Assembly (NCBI GenBank): GCA_009694085.1
Contig: SHVW01000020.1
Coordinates: 1 to 32,746 of the forward strand
Source: Alphaproteobacteria bacterium
GTDB lineage: Bacteria; Pseudomonadota; Alphaproteobacteria; SHVW01
Direction of reading: 5' to 3'
Length of the DNA: 32,746 nt
Shown piece after piece: positions 1 through 12,493 of this stretch. Under the pieces are notes generated by a model. The model saw only the letters and a program-made list of their open reading frames with translations, was not told the origin of the DNA and made no database searches. Each line of letters opens with the position of its first letter. The stretch's first letter is position 1. Position numbers and translations under genes: made by a program.

Positions 1-117
1 AGCAGCCTCGGTTACCGACCGCCGGCCCCGGAAACTGCGACACCGCCATTGCCGCCTTCCGGTTCCGCTACGCTCCACCTCCAGCCGGCAATGGCGAAGG
101 AGAGCCGAATGCACTAA
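1..117 (+). CDS. IS transposase (DDE/rve type), C-terminal end only
   Basis: Frame 1 is open from the window edge to a TAA at 115-117. It encodes a tail beginning SSLGYRPPAPET and ending SRMH, 38 residues in all. The SLGYRPPAPE motif is the usual C-terminal signature of integrase-core transposases of the IS3/IS481 type ('RPHSSLGYRPPAPEA...'). The catalytic domain lies outside the window, so it cannot be said whether the transposase is intact. The family call rests on this one motif. Confidence 0.7.
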   Translation, partial: SSLGYRPPAPETATPPLPPSGSATLHLQPAMAKESRMH

Positions 118-151
118 CATTCTACTCGGACCACTCAGTGGGGGCTAATCA
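118..151 (+). mobile_element. Probable right end of the IS element
   Basis: Directly after the transposase stop is a sequence with GGACCACTCAGTGGGGGC at 128-145, followed by TAATCA. GGACCAC-N-GGGGGC sequences commonly form the terminal region just after transposases with this C-terminal tail. The exact boundary and the matching left end cannot be seen here, so no target-site duplication can be assigned. Confidence 0.45.
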
Positions 152-501
152 AGCCGAACCTGGGTACATGTTGGCACTTTTCGGGATCGCGGTGAAGCTG
201 CGCGCAACGTGTGGACGATGACCTTCATCTCGGGCGACTCAGATGGCGGGCAATGGGGCAGAGCGGACTGTATAATCCGGCATTTGGCAGTGACCATACT
301 GTCGGGGCCTCTTAAACGCGCGCCCTTTCTGCCGCCTCGGGCCGGCCGGCCTGTGGATATGGTGGACAAGGCTGACGCCTTGCCCACATCTTCACAGGCC
401 CAACAGCAGCAAAAAGCGTTTAATATGATTCGGGTTTTGGCAGCATGATCAGCAATTGGAATACACTTTAACGACGCTGCCGACCTGTCCAAACAACCAG
501 G
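152..501. other. 350 bp with no supported gene between IS end and truncated gene
   Basis: There are open frames on both strands (209-448 plus, 145-492 minus). Neither has a recognisable domain or a convincing ribosome binding site, and their composition is odd (Gln- and Cys-rich). The stretch is less GC-rich than the genes to its right, for example around 400-480. It is probably IS-derived or rearranged debris separating the element from the truncated binding-protein gene. Confidence 0.4.
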
Positions 502-1017
502 ACCAGCTCAGCCGAGGCGAAGGGCTACATCGTGCCGAGCAGCGCGCGCGAACTCGGCCGCGTCGGCGTCGGCATCACGGTTCATGAAAACGCGCCCTTG
601 CCCGATATCTCCACGCCCGACGCGGTCAAGCGCACCCTGCTGGCAGCGCGCTCGATCGTCTATATCAACCCGGCGACCGGCACGAGCGGCAAGCATTTCG
701 CCCAAGTGCTCCAGAACCTCGGCATCGCCGAGGCCATGAAGCCCAAGACCACGCTGCTCGAAGGCGGCTATGTGGTCGAGGCGGTTGGGCGCGGCGAGAT
801 CGAGCTGGGCATCCACCAGATCACCGAGATCCTGCCGGTCAAGGGCATCAAGCTGGTCGGCCCGCTGCCCGAGGCCTTGCAGAAGGTGACCGTCTATGTC
901 GGCGCACTGACGCCGAAAGCGCGCGACCCCGAACAGGCTCGGCGTTTCCTCGCCCATCTGCAAACACCGGAATCGCGCCAAGCCTTCGCCAAGCGCGGCT
1001 ACATGGCGGGGCCGTAG
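502..1017 (+). pseudogene. Molybdate-type extracellular binding protein (ModA-like), N-terminally truncated
   Basis: The frame is open from 472, but similarity to the family starts only near 511 (AEAKGYIVPSS...). It continues through ARELGRVGVGITVHENAPLP, STPDAVKRTLLAA, SIVYINPATGTSGKHF, LEGGYVVEAVGRGEIELG and a C-terminal QAFAKRGYMAGP. Such periplasmic binding proteins are about 250 residues with a signal peptide. Here roughly the first 90 residues, including any signal sequence, are missing, and the break falls beside IS-derived sequence. No start codon with a ribosome binding site is present; the GTG at 532 is internal to the conserved region. The gene is therefore read as a remnant. The substrate of the intact ancestor is unknown; the family includes molybdate/tungstate binders and many unassigned paralogues. 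Confidence 0.7.
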
Positions 1018-1044
1018 CGGCGCGCGCCAAGCGGGACTGGCGGC

Positions 1045-1886
1045 TCAATCCTGGGCAAGCGTCAACCCCACCGCCAGGCTGTGGGCGAGGCACATCGGCG
1101 CCGCCAGCGTGCGTAGCGCCGCTTCGGGCATGTCGGGAATTTCGAACACGATTTGGGCGCCGGCCACGATCGGGCTGAGCAGGCTGTCGGTGATCGCCAC
1201 CGCCGGCACGCCGCGCGCGACCAGTTCGGGGAACAGGCGCACGGTGTCGGGGTTGTAGGTTTTGAAGCTGATGGCGACCAGCGCGTCTCGCCGGGTCGCT
1301 GCGGCCGCTTGGTCGCCGAGTGCGCTGCCCAGCCCGTCCAGCAGCGTCGCCCGCCGGCCCAGCTTGCGCAGCACATAGGTCAGGTGGGCGGCGACCGGAA
1401 ACGAGCCGCCCAAGCCCAGGACATAGATGGTCTCGGCCGCCACCAATAGGGATGGCGCGGGCCAGTTGCTTCTCGCCGACACTGACTTGCAGGCTTTCCA
1501 GCGCCGCCATCGCCTCGCCGGCAAACCGCGTCAGCACGGCGCGGGGATGGCGGGCATCGCCAAGGCCGCCGTCGCGGCGAAGCCCCGCGATGCGCTCCTT
1601 GTAGCTCGGCGCCACGCCGGCGATCAGGCGCGAGCGGAACACCTGCTGCATGCCGGTGAAGCCATCATATCCCAGCGCGCGCGAAGCGGATGACGGCGGA
1701 GGGCGGCACGCCCGCGCGCCGCGCGACCTTGGCCACCGTGCCCAGCGCCACGTCGGTCGGGTGGTCGAGCGCGAATTCGGCGATCTGCCGCAAGCGGCCC
1801 GACAATCCGGCATGGCGCCGGGCGATCTCGGCGCGCAGGGTCTCATAGCTATCCTGCGGACCGGGTGCGTCGGCGCGCGGCGTCAT
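1045..1886 (-). pseudogene. MurR/RpiR-family transcriptional regulator with two frameshifts
   Basis: Three minus-strand frames together make one RpiR-type regulator of about 280 residues. The first (ATG at 1886) gives the N-terminal helix-turn-helix up to PPSAVIRFARA. Family members continue '...LGYDGF', which is found one base over (ALGYDGFTGMQQVFRSRL...). That places the first shift inside a GCGCGC run near 1674-1682 (two bases lost or one gained). The second shift is near 1449-1455, after EKQLARAI, and enters the SIS sugar-phosphate-binding domain (LLVAAETIYVLGLGGSFPVA ... AISFKTYNPDT). RpiR proteins control sugar or amino-sugar catabolism by sensing phosphosugars. The gene converges on the truncated binding protein. 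It is either inactivated or affected by indel errors in the sequence. Confidence 0.8.
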
Positions 1887-1912
1887 TGGAGCCGCATGGG
1901 GCCGACCGCCGC

Positions 1913-2389
1913 TCAGCGGAACTCGACCTTTTTTACCTCGTAGGATTTCGAACCGCCGCGCGGGGTCGTGACCTCGACCGTGTCGCCCACCGTCTTGCCG
2001 ATCAGCGCGCGCGCGAGCGGCGAGGTGACCGACAGGCGCTTGCTCGCGATGTCGGCCTCGTCCTGGCCGACGATCTGATAGGCCGATTTTTCGTCCGTGT
2101 CGTCGTCGACCAGCGTGACCGTGGCGCCGAACATCACGACCTTGCCCGACAGCTTGGACACGTCGATCACCTCGGCCCGGCCGGTCTTGTCCCCCAGCTC
2201 GATAATGCGGCCCTCGATGAAGCTCTGGCGTTCGCGCGCGGCGTGGTATTCCGCGTTTTCAGACAAATCGCCGTGGGTGCGCGCTTCCGCGATCGCCTTG
2301 ATGATGGCCGGCCGCTCGACGGTCTTCAATTGGCGCAGCTCGTCCCGCAAGCGCTCAAGCCCGGCCGCCGTCATGGGGACTTTTTCCAT
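1913..2389 (-). CDS. greA: Transcription elongation factor GreA
   Basis: The 158-residue product matches the normal GreA length. An N-terminal coiled coil begins [18 protein letters not shown] and carries the family signature of acidic residues at the coiled-coil tip ([14 protein letters not shown]). The C-terminal FKBP-like domain contains [14 protein letters not shown] and ends in YEVKKVEF. GreA enters the secondary channel of RNA polymerase and stimulates cleavage of backtracked RNA. The start at 2389 is preferred over the in-frame ATG at 2413 because it gives the canonical N-terminus and has a purine-rich GCAGGAAC just upstream. It lies 91 bp downstream of carB on the same strand, an arrangement common in alphaproteobacteria, and is probably co-transcribed with it. 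Confidence 0.97.
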   Translation of the reverse strand: MEKVPMTAAGLERLRDELRQLKTVERPAIIKAIAEARTHGDLSENAEYHAARERQSFIEGRIIELGDKTGRAEVIDVSKLSGKVVMFGATVTLVDDDTDEKSAYQIVGQDEADIASKRLSVTSPLARALIGKTVGDTVEVTTPRGGSKSYEVKKVEFR

Positions 2390-2480
2390 CGTTCCTGCTT
2401 CCCTGACACCCACTCAAGACAAACCGTCCACGCCCCGCGCCGCCGCTTCAGGCCGATGCGCGAGCCGCGGAACCCGTGTC

Positions 2481-5738
<3,258 letters not shown>

Positions 5739-5744
5739 GATCGA

Positions 5745-6155
5745 CTAAATGTCCCTTGCCTTGGCACCCCCCCCCCTTGTGGGGGAGGGTAGGGTGGGGG
5801 GCGATGCTTCCGCCGCCGCAGATGCCAGACGCAGAAGTGTTTGTCGAACCGATTCGAGAACAACATCGGCGTGCTGGAGCACTTCGTTGTTCCAGAAGCG
5901 AATGATAGTGACGCCTTGGGACTCGAACCACGCCGTACGCTTCGAGTCATAGGCCGCATCTTCGGTATGTTGGCCGCCATCGATTTCGATTATCAGCCGT
6001 GGGGCATAGCAGGCGAAATCTGCGATATAGTGACCGATCGGCGCCTGCCTGCGGAATTTGAAGCCTTTCATCTGGCCGAGCCGTAGCTTCGACCATAGCC
6101 GACGCTCCGCATCGGTGGCGTCACGACGGAGTTTCCTGGCTCGGGCGACGGTCAT
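5745..6155 (-). CDS. DUF559 (Vsr/PD-(D/E)XK-like) endonuclease-domain protein
   Basis: A 136-residue DUF559 protein. The N-terminus ARKLRRDATDAERRLWSKLR and the core FKFRRQAPIGHYIADFACY ... LIIEIDGGQH ... DSKRTAWFESQGVTIIRFWN carry the conserved Asp, Glu-x-Asp and His of this very-short-patch-repair-like nuclease family. Its substrate is unknown. The start ATG overlaps the carA stop (ATGA at 6152-6155) and the stop lies 6 bp before carB, so it is wedged inside the carAB operon. The last residues (PPTLPSPTRGGGAK) are a translation of a REP-like hairpin at 5767-5801. A second, inverted copy sits in the end of carA. This suggests a REP-gene-REP insertion. The family assignment is firm; the role is not known. 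Confidence 0.9.
   Translation of the reverse strand: MTVARARKLRRDATDAERRLWSKLRLGQMKGFKFRRQAPIGHYIADFACYAPRLIIEIDGGQHTEDAAYDSKRTAWFESQGVTIIRFWNNEVLQHADVVLESVRQTLLRLASAAAEASPPTLPSPTRGGGAKARDI
5767..5801 (+). repeat. REP-like GC hairpin, copy 1
   Basis: A CCCCC stem, TTGT loop and GGGGG stem (772-785) are followed by the tail AGGGTAGGGTGGGGGGC. The same hairpin-plus-AGGNTAGG-TGGGGG plan recurs at 6164-6199 (opposite orientation) and 25311-25344. Here it is translated as the C-terminus of the DUF559 protein. No T-run follows, so it does not look like an intrinsic terminator. Confidence 0.75.
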
Positions 6156-7396
6156 GCGGAAGTGCCCCCCACCCTAGCCCTCCCCCCGGAGGGGGGAGGA
6201 GAATTCTTGGACTCCATCAACCCCACGAACCGCTCGAACAGATAATGGCTGTCCTGGGGGCCGGGCGAGGCTTCCGGGTGGTATTGGACGGAGAACACCG
6301 GCTTCGATTTCAGCCGGATGCCTTCGTTGGAGCCGTCGAACAGTGAGACATGGGTGATCTCGACATCGGCGGGCAGGCTCTCCGGCACGACGCAGAAGCC
6401 GTGGTTCTGGCTGGTGATCTCGACCTTGCCCGTGGCGAGGTCCTTGACCGGGTGATTGGCGCCGCGATGGCCCCTGGCCATCTTTTCCGTGCGGCCGCCA
6501 AGCGCGAGCGCCAGCATCTGGTGGCCGAGGCAGATGCCGAACACCGGCTTGCCCTGGGCCACGAGATCGCGAATTACGGGCACGGCATATTTGCCGGTGG
6601 CGGCGGGATCTCCCGGGCCGTTCGATAGGAACACGCCGTCGGGCTTGTGGCGCAGGATGTCGTCGGTCGTGGCCGTCGCCGGCACCACCGTGACCCGGCA
6701 GCCCGAGGCGGCCAGGCAGCGCAGGATGTTGCGCTTGGCGCCGTAATCGACGGCGACGACGTGGAAGCGAGGGTTGGTTTGTTTGCCGTAACCGGGCCCA
6801 GCTTGATTGGGGCGCGAGAAATCCCAGGCCGCTTCGGTCCAGCCATAACTCTGCCGGCAGGTGACATCGATGGCGAGGTCCATGCCTTCGAGTCCCGGCC
6901 ATTCCTTTGCCAGCTTGGCGAGTGCGGCGATGTCGAACTTGCCGTCGGGCGCATGGGCCAGCGCGCCGCTGGGCGCGCCGCCATCGCGGATGCGCCGGGT
7001 CAGGCGGCGCGTGTCGACCCCGGCGATCCCGGGCAGGCCGTGGCCGGCCAGCCATTGACCGAGCGGCCGGGTCGCCCGGTAGTTCGCCGGCTCGGTCGCG
7101 TCGACCGCCAACACCGCGCCCAGCGCCGCCGGATTGACCGACTCGATGTCGTCGGGGTTGGTGCCGACATTGCCGATATGGGGAAAGGTGAAGGTGACGA
7201 TCTGACCGGCATAGGACGGATCGGTCATGATCTCCTGATAGCCGGTGATCGAGGTATTGAAGCACACCTCGCCCACCTTGACGGCGGCCGCGCCAAGTCC
7301 GCGGCCCCAGAACACGATGCCGTCGGCCAACACCAGCGCTGCCGTAGTTCCCCCCGGGGGTCCTGCCGGCGGTGTGGTCGGCATGCGGTCGGCCAT
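6152..7396 (-). CDS. carA: Carbamoyl-phosphate synthase small (glutaminase) subunit
   Basis: A 414-residue class I glutamine amidotransferase that hydrolyses glutamine and channels ammonia to CarB. The N-terminal CarA domain includes GRGLGAAAVKVGEVCFNTSI and GYQEIMTDPSYAGQIV. The amidotransferase domain has the nucleophile Cys289 in FGICLGHQ and the His373/Glu375 pair in QYHPEAS. The start at 7396 is chosen because a longer in-frame start at 7537 lies upstream of the predicted promoter (7499-7527). The family-like part ends near LFERFVGLMESKN. The final 15 or so residues are translated REP sequence, a small C-terminal extension. The stop overlaps the DUF559 start by 4 bp. Confidence 0.98.
   Translation of the reverse strand: MADRMPTTPPAGPPGGTTAALVLADGIVFWGRGLGAAAVKVGEVCFNTSITGYQEIMTDPSYAGQIVTFTFPHIGNVGTNPDDIESVNPAALGAVLAVDATEPANYRATRPLGQWLAGHGLPGIAGVDTRRLTRRIRDGGAPSGALAHAPDGKFDIAALAKLAKEWPGLEGMDLAIDVTCRQSYGWTEAAWDFSRPNQAGPGYGKQTNPRFHVVAVDYGAKRNILRCLAASGCRVTVVPATATTDDILRHKPDGVFLSNGPGDPAATGKYAVPVIRDLVAQGKPVFGICLGHQMLALALGGRTEKMARGHRGANHPVKDLATGKVEITSQNHGFCVVPESLPADVEITHVSLFDGSNEGIRLKSKPVFSVQYHPEASPGPQDSHYLFERFVGLMESKNSPPPSGGRARVGGTSA
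6164..6199 (-). repeat. REP-like GC hairpin, copy 2 (inverted relative to copy 1)
   Basis: Read on the minus strand it is a TCCCCCC/GGGGGGA stem with a three-base loop, followed by AGGGCTAGGGTGGGGGGC, the same plan as copy 1. It lies within the last codons of carA and supplies the non-family residues PPSGGRARVGGTSA. Copies 1 and 2 face each other across the DUF559 gene. Confidence 0.75.
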
Positions 7397-7498
7397 GGCA
7401 TGGTTCCAGTCACGAAGCGGCGCCCGCGAAACTTCCGCCCGGTCATGGGTGCGCCGGGCAGGGGCAAGAAAGGACTTGTCGGCGGGCTGAACGCGGCC

Positions 7499-7527
7499 TA
7501 CATAAGCGCTCGGCCCCCGGCCGTCAA
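7499..7527 (-). promoter_or_regulatory. Predicted sigma70 promoter of carA operon
   Basis: On the minus strand TTGACG (7522-7527) and TATGTA (7499-7504) are separated by exactly 17 bases. Transcription would begin near 7491, giving a leader of about 95 nt before the carA ATG at 7396. No uracil-run attenuator or known riboswitch was seen in the leader. Confidence 0.5.
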
Positions 7528-7583
7528 GCCTGATCACACTGAAAAAATCTCTTTAAATCAATGACTTGCAAAATTTTTTCGGT

Positions 7584-7612
7584 TTGCTCCCGGGGTTGAG
7601 ATGGGATATGTT
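7584..7612 (+). promoter_or_regulatory. Possible promoter of yqeY-dnaG-rpoD
   Basis: TTGCTC (7584-7589) and TATGTT (7607-7612) are 17 bases apart, 37 bp before the yqeY start and divergent from the carA promoter. The -35 match is weak. Position and spacing fit, but several AT-rich alternatives exist at 7535-7580. Confidence 0.3.
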
Positions 7613-7648
7613 CACCGCTTTCCAGAATCCATTGAGGACCGTCACGTC

Positions 7649-8104
7649 ATGCTAAGAACGCGCCTGAGCGACGCCCTTAAGCAGGCCATGAAGTCGCGCG
7701 ATGTGCGTGCGACATCAACCCTGCGCCTAATCCTGGCCGCCCTGAAAGACCGCGAAATCTGCGCCCGCGGCAAGGGCAATGCCGACGGCATCGGCGACGA
7801 CGAGACCCTCGCCATGCTCCAAACCATGATCAAGCAGCGCCGGGAAGCCATCCAGCTCTACGAGCAGGGCGGCCGACTCGAACTCGCCCAGCAAGAGCAG
7901 GACGAGATCAAGATCATCGAAGGCTTCCTGCCGCGCCAGTTGAACGAAGACGAAACCCGCACGGCCATCTCCGCCGCGCTTAAGGAACTCGGCTGTTGCG
8001 GGGTCAAGGACATGGGCCGCACCATGGCCTGGTTGAAGCAGCATTATCCCGGCCAGATGGATTTTGCCCGCGCCAGCGGGTTGGTTCGCCAGCAATTGAG
8101 TTGA
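7649..8104 (+). CDS. GatB/YqeY domain protein
   Basis: A 151-residue protein with the typical YqeY layout: MLRTRLSDALKQAMKSRD, TLRLILAALKDREI, MIKQRREAIQLYEQGGR, the EIKIIEGFLPRQL motif and a C-terminal helical domain (VKDMGRTMAWLKQHYPGQMD). The domain resembles the tRNA-binding tail of GatB, the amidotransferase subunit. The free-standing protein's role is not settled. The ATG at 7649 is chosen over an in-frame ATG at 7601 because it gives the family N-terminus and has GAGG about 11 bp upstream. It precedes dnaG and rpoD, the usual macromolecular-synthesis neighbourhood in alphaproteobacteria. Confidence 0.93.
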   Translation: MLRTRLSDALKQAMKSRDVRATSTLRLILAALKDREICARGKGNADGIGDDETLAMLQTMIKQRREAIQLYEQGGRLELAQQEQDEIKIIEGFLPRQLNEDETRTAISAALKELGCCGVKDMGRTMAWLKQHYPGQMDFARASGLVRQQLS

Positions 8105-8119
8105 GCGGCTCGCGCGGTC

Positions 8120-8164
8120 CGGCCCAGTCGGGCTCGGTCGAATCAGGCCCGGCCTAGTCAGGCT
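8120..8164 (+). repeat. Three imperfect 15-bp tandem repeats upstream of dnaG
   Basis: The units are CGGCCCAGTCGGGCT (8120-8134), CGGTCGAATCAGGCC (8135-8149) and CGGCCTAGTCAGGCT (8150-8164). They fill most of the yqeY-dnaG gap and end 24 bp before the dnaG ATG. Function unknown. Confidence 0.6.
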
Positions 8165-8188
8165 TGGGCGGCGATCAGGGGGCGGTCG

Positions 8189-10087
8189 ATGAGCTTCGCG
8201 CCCGATTTTCTCGACGAAATCAGGGCGCGCGTGCCGCTGTCCGACGTGATCGGCAAGCGCGTCCGGCTTGTGCGCAAGGGCCGCGAGTTCTCCGGCCTGT
8301 GCCCCTTCCATAACGAAAAGACGCCGTCCTTCACGGTCAACGAGGACAAGGGCTTCTTCCATTGCTTCGGCTGCGGCGCCCATGGCGATGTCATCGGCTT
8401 CGTCATGCGCACCGACGCGCTGGCATTTCCCGAGGCGATCGAGCGCCTGGCCGGCATGGCCGGGCTGGAGATGCCGGTGCGCGATTCGCAGGCGCGCGAA
8501 CGCGCGGAAGAAAACAAGACGCTTCACAACCTGCTAGAAACCGCCACGGTCCATTTCGAGAAGCAGTTGCGCATGCCCGCGGGCAAGACGGCGTTCGACT
8601 ATGTGCGCCGACGCGGTCTGGACGAGGCGACGATCACGCAGTTCCGACTGGGCTACGCGCCCGATGCCGATGGCGGCCTGCGCGCCGCCATGAAGCGCGC
8701 CGGTTTCGACGACGAGCAGATGATCGCGGCCGGCCTGCTCAAGCAGCCCGAGGACGAGCGCGCGCCCTATGAATATTTCCGCAACCGGCTGATGTTCCCG
8801 ATCGGCGATCGTGCCGGTCGGGTCATCGCGTTCGGCGGGCGTGTGCTGGGGGATGGCCAGCCGAAATATTTGAACTCGCCGGAGACCGAGCTGTTCCACA
8901 AGGGCCGCGTGCTCTACGGCCTGGCCCAGGCGCGCGCGGCCGCGCGGGAATCCGGCGCGCTGGTCGTGGTCGAGGGCTATATGGATGTGATCGCGCTCGC
9001 CCAGGCCGGTTTGCGCGCCGCCGTGGCGCCGCTCGGCACGGCGCTCACCGAAGACCAGATCGCCGAGCTGTGGCGGCTGGCGCCGGAACCGGTCCTATGC
9101 TTCGACGGCGACGCCGCCGGCCAGCGCGCGGCGGCGCGTGCGATCGAGCGTGCTCTGCCCCTGCTGGCACCCGGCCGCTCCCTCGGCTTCGTCACCCTGC
9201 CGCCGGGCGAGGATCCGGATACCTTGGTGCGCGGCCGGGGTGCCGCCGCCATGGATGGGTTGCTCAAAGCCGCCGAACCGCTGGCTCAGGCGCTCTGGCG
9301 CCTGGAGTTTCAGGCGCGGCCGGCGGACACGCCCGAGCGGCGCGCCGATCTGCATGCCCGGCTCAAGCGCCGGCTCGGCCAGATCGGCGATGCCACCGTG
9401 CGCGAATTCTACCGCCGCCATTTCGGCGAAACCATCGCCCGCGCCTTCGCCCCCCCGGCCCGCGGTGGCCAGGCTGGTGCCGACCGTTCCTGGCGGCCGC
9501 GCAACGAGGCACCCTGGCGCGGCCGATCGTCGCGCCCGCCCATGCCCGTGTTTGAACCACCGGGCGGCCGGGCAGCGCGGGCTGCGCTCGACCAGGTCAT
9601 GGGGCGCCGGCCGCAACAGGTTTTTCTCGCTACCCTGGTCAATCATCCCGACCTGATCGAGGAATTGGGCGAGAATCTTGCTCTGTTCTCTTTGCCCGAC
9701 CGCGACCTTGACAAGCTCAAGGCGGAAATCCTACACCTCTCCGCTTCGCTCCCGGGCCTTGACGGGGCGGCTATCGAGCGCCATTTCACCGACAAGGGGG
9801 AGTCCGACGTCCTCCGGACGATCCTGGGCCAAGAGGTGTTGCAGCATGCCCAATTCGCGCGGCGCGAGGCCTCGGTGGAGGTTGCGCGGCGCGGGCTGTT
9901 GCACCTGTTTGCCCGGTTCGGACGACCCCAGCTCGAAGCCCAACTCGCCGAGGCCCAGCGCCTGCTTGCGTTGGATATGACGGACGGCAACAATCTCCGG
10001 CTCGAGGCCCTGAAGCGGTCTCTGCTGGAGCTCGATGCCAAGGCCGCCGCGCTGGATGGCGAGGGTGAGGGTGCGTCGGTCGCGTGA
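8189..10087 (+). CDS. dnaG: DNA primase
   Basis: A 632-residue replicative primase that makes RNA primers at the fork in concert with DnaB helicase. The N-terminal zinc-binding CHC2 domain has Cys38-x2-His41-x17-Cys59-x2-Cys62. The catalytic core contains the YFRNRLMFPI segment. The TOPRIM domain has Glu262 in VVVEGYMDV, Asp266, and Asp306/Asp308 in CFDGDAAG. The C-terminal part (about 470-632) is the helicase-interaction region, reached after a basic, low-complexity linker near 425-460 (RPRNEAPWRGRSSRPP). The ATG is preceded by AGGGGG. It sits between yqeY and rpoD in the expected order. Confidence 0.98.
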   Translation: MSFAPDFLDEIRARVPLSDVIGKRVRLVRKGREFSGLCPFHNEKTPSFTVNEDKGFFHCFGCGAHGDVIGFVMRTDALAFPEAIERLAGMAGLEMPVRDSQARERAEENKTLHNLLETATVHFEKQLRMPAGKTAFDYVRRRGLDEATITQFRLGYAPDADGGLRAAMKRAGFDDEQMIAAGLLKQPEDERAPYEYFRNRLMFPIGDRAGRVIAFGGRVLGDGQPKYLNSPETELFHKGRVLYGLAQARAAARESGALVVVEGYMDVIALAQAGLRAAVAPLGTALTEDQIAELWRLAPEPVLCFDGDAAGQRAAARAIERALPLLAPGRSLGFVTLPPGEDPDTLVRGRGAAAMDGLLKAAEPLAQALWRLEFQARPADTPERRADLHARLKRRLGQIGDATVREFYRRHFGETIARAFAPPARGGQAGADRSWRPRNEAPWRGRSSRPPMPVFEPPGGRAARAALDQVMGRRPQQVFLATLVNHPDLIEELGENLALFSLPDRDLDKLKAEILHLSASLPGLDGAAIERHFTDKGESDVLRTILGQEVLQHAQFARREASVEVARRGLLHLFARFGRPQLEAQLAEAQRLLALDMTDGNNLRLEALKRSLLELDAKAAALDGEGEGASVA

Positions 10088-10134
10088 ACGATTGTCGCCG
10101 GTTCGAAACTCTTGAGACGGAAGGCAAATAGCCG

Positions 10135-12125
<1,991 letters not shown>

Positions 12126-12126
<1 letters not shown>

Positions 12127-12197
12127 TCGGATGCCAGATGTCGGATGTCGGATGCCGGAAGCCTTGCTAATCTGACATCCGACATCTGGCATCCGAT
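12126..12197. repeat. 24-bp perfect inverted repeat after rpoD
   Basis: The left arm 12126-12149 and right arm 12174-12197 are exact reverse complements with a 24-nt spacer. Each arm is built from a short motif repeated in tandem (GGATGCCAGAT, GTCGGATGTC). It begins at the rpoD stop codon and ends 11 bp before the tRNA. There is no T-run, so it may be a structured RNA end, an insertion-derived repeat or a barrier between the two genes rather than a classic terminator. Confidence 0.85.
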
Positions 12198-12208
12198 ATC
12201 TGATCCTC

Positions 12209-12285
12209 GGGCCCGTAGCTCAGTTGGTTAGAGCGCGCCGCTCATAACGGTGTGGTCGCAGGTTCGAGCCCTGCCGGGCCTACCA
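12209..12285 (+). tRNA. tRNA with anticodon CAU (elongator Met or Ile2)
   Basis: A complete 77-nt cloverleaf with encoded CCA. The acceptor stem GGGCCCG (12209-12215) pairs with CGGGCCT (12275-12281), with G-U as the first pair and discriminator A282. The D arm is GCTCAGTTGGTTAGAGC. The anticodon stem CGCCG/CGGTG holds the loop CTCATAA. The T arm includes GGTTCGAGCC. The anticodon CAU reads AUG, or AUA if the C is modified to lysidine. A paired first base and no run of three G-C pairs in the anticodon stem argue against the initiator. Choosing between Met and Ile2 needs comparison with the other CAU tRNAs of the genome. Its 3' end has served as an integration site (copy at 14014-14036). Confidence 0.93.
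12263..12285 (+). repeat. Direct repeat / att site, left copy (inside tRNA)
   Basis: This 23-bp segment spans the T-arm and acceptor 3' strand plus CCA and is identical to 14014-14036. If integration took place here, this copy was brought by the element and restores the tRNA. Confidence 0.75.
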
Positions 12286-12338
12286 ATGATTTCCGGCTTT
12301 CACAGCCGGGATCTCCAAAAAAATTCGAGAGTTTTGAT

Positions 12339-12493
12339 CGTTTTTCGCAAAATAACCGCAGCCAAACCGTTTTTCATGAAAAAATCACTTTTCATGGTAT
12401 TATCTGCCGTGAGCCGTAATTGACGGAGCGGCGGTTTTTCATGTCTACCAAAACCAAACGTCGTTTTTCAGGGCCGGTAACGGTTTTTCATGA
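12339..12493 (+). promoter_or_regulatory. Fic promoter with repeated GTTTTTCA boxes (putative operators)
   Basis: Copies of (C/G)GTTTTTC(A/G) occur with T-runs at 12341, 12370, 12389 (four Ts), 12435, 12464 and 12484. The second forms a perfect 14-bp palindrome TTTTTCATGAAAAA (12370-12383). A -10-like TATTAT lies at 12398-12403; a poor -35 would fall inside the palindrome. The fourth copy spans the ATG and the last two are inside the coding sequence. This layout suggests repression by a factor binding several boxes, possibly autoregulation. Confidence 0.45.

Noticed and set aside
209-448. 79-codon plus-strand frame after the IS end
   Set aside because: No start signal and no family; Gln-rich C-terminus and overlap with an equally unsupported minus frame suggest non-coding debris.
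6180-6198. GC hairpin at the end of carA as a terminator
   Set aside because: No T-run follows, and the same element recurs at two other places as a dispersed repeat; transcription must continue to carB.
7397-7537. N-terminal extension of carA to an ATG at 7537
   Set aside because: The extension crosses the predicted promoter and has no similarity to CarA; the family N-terminus fits the start at 7396.
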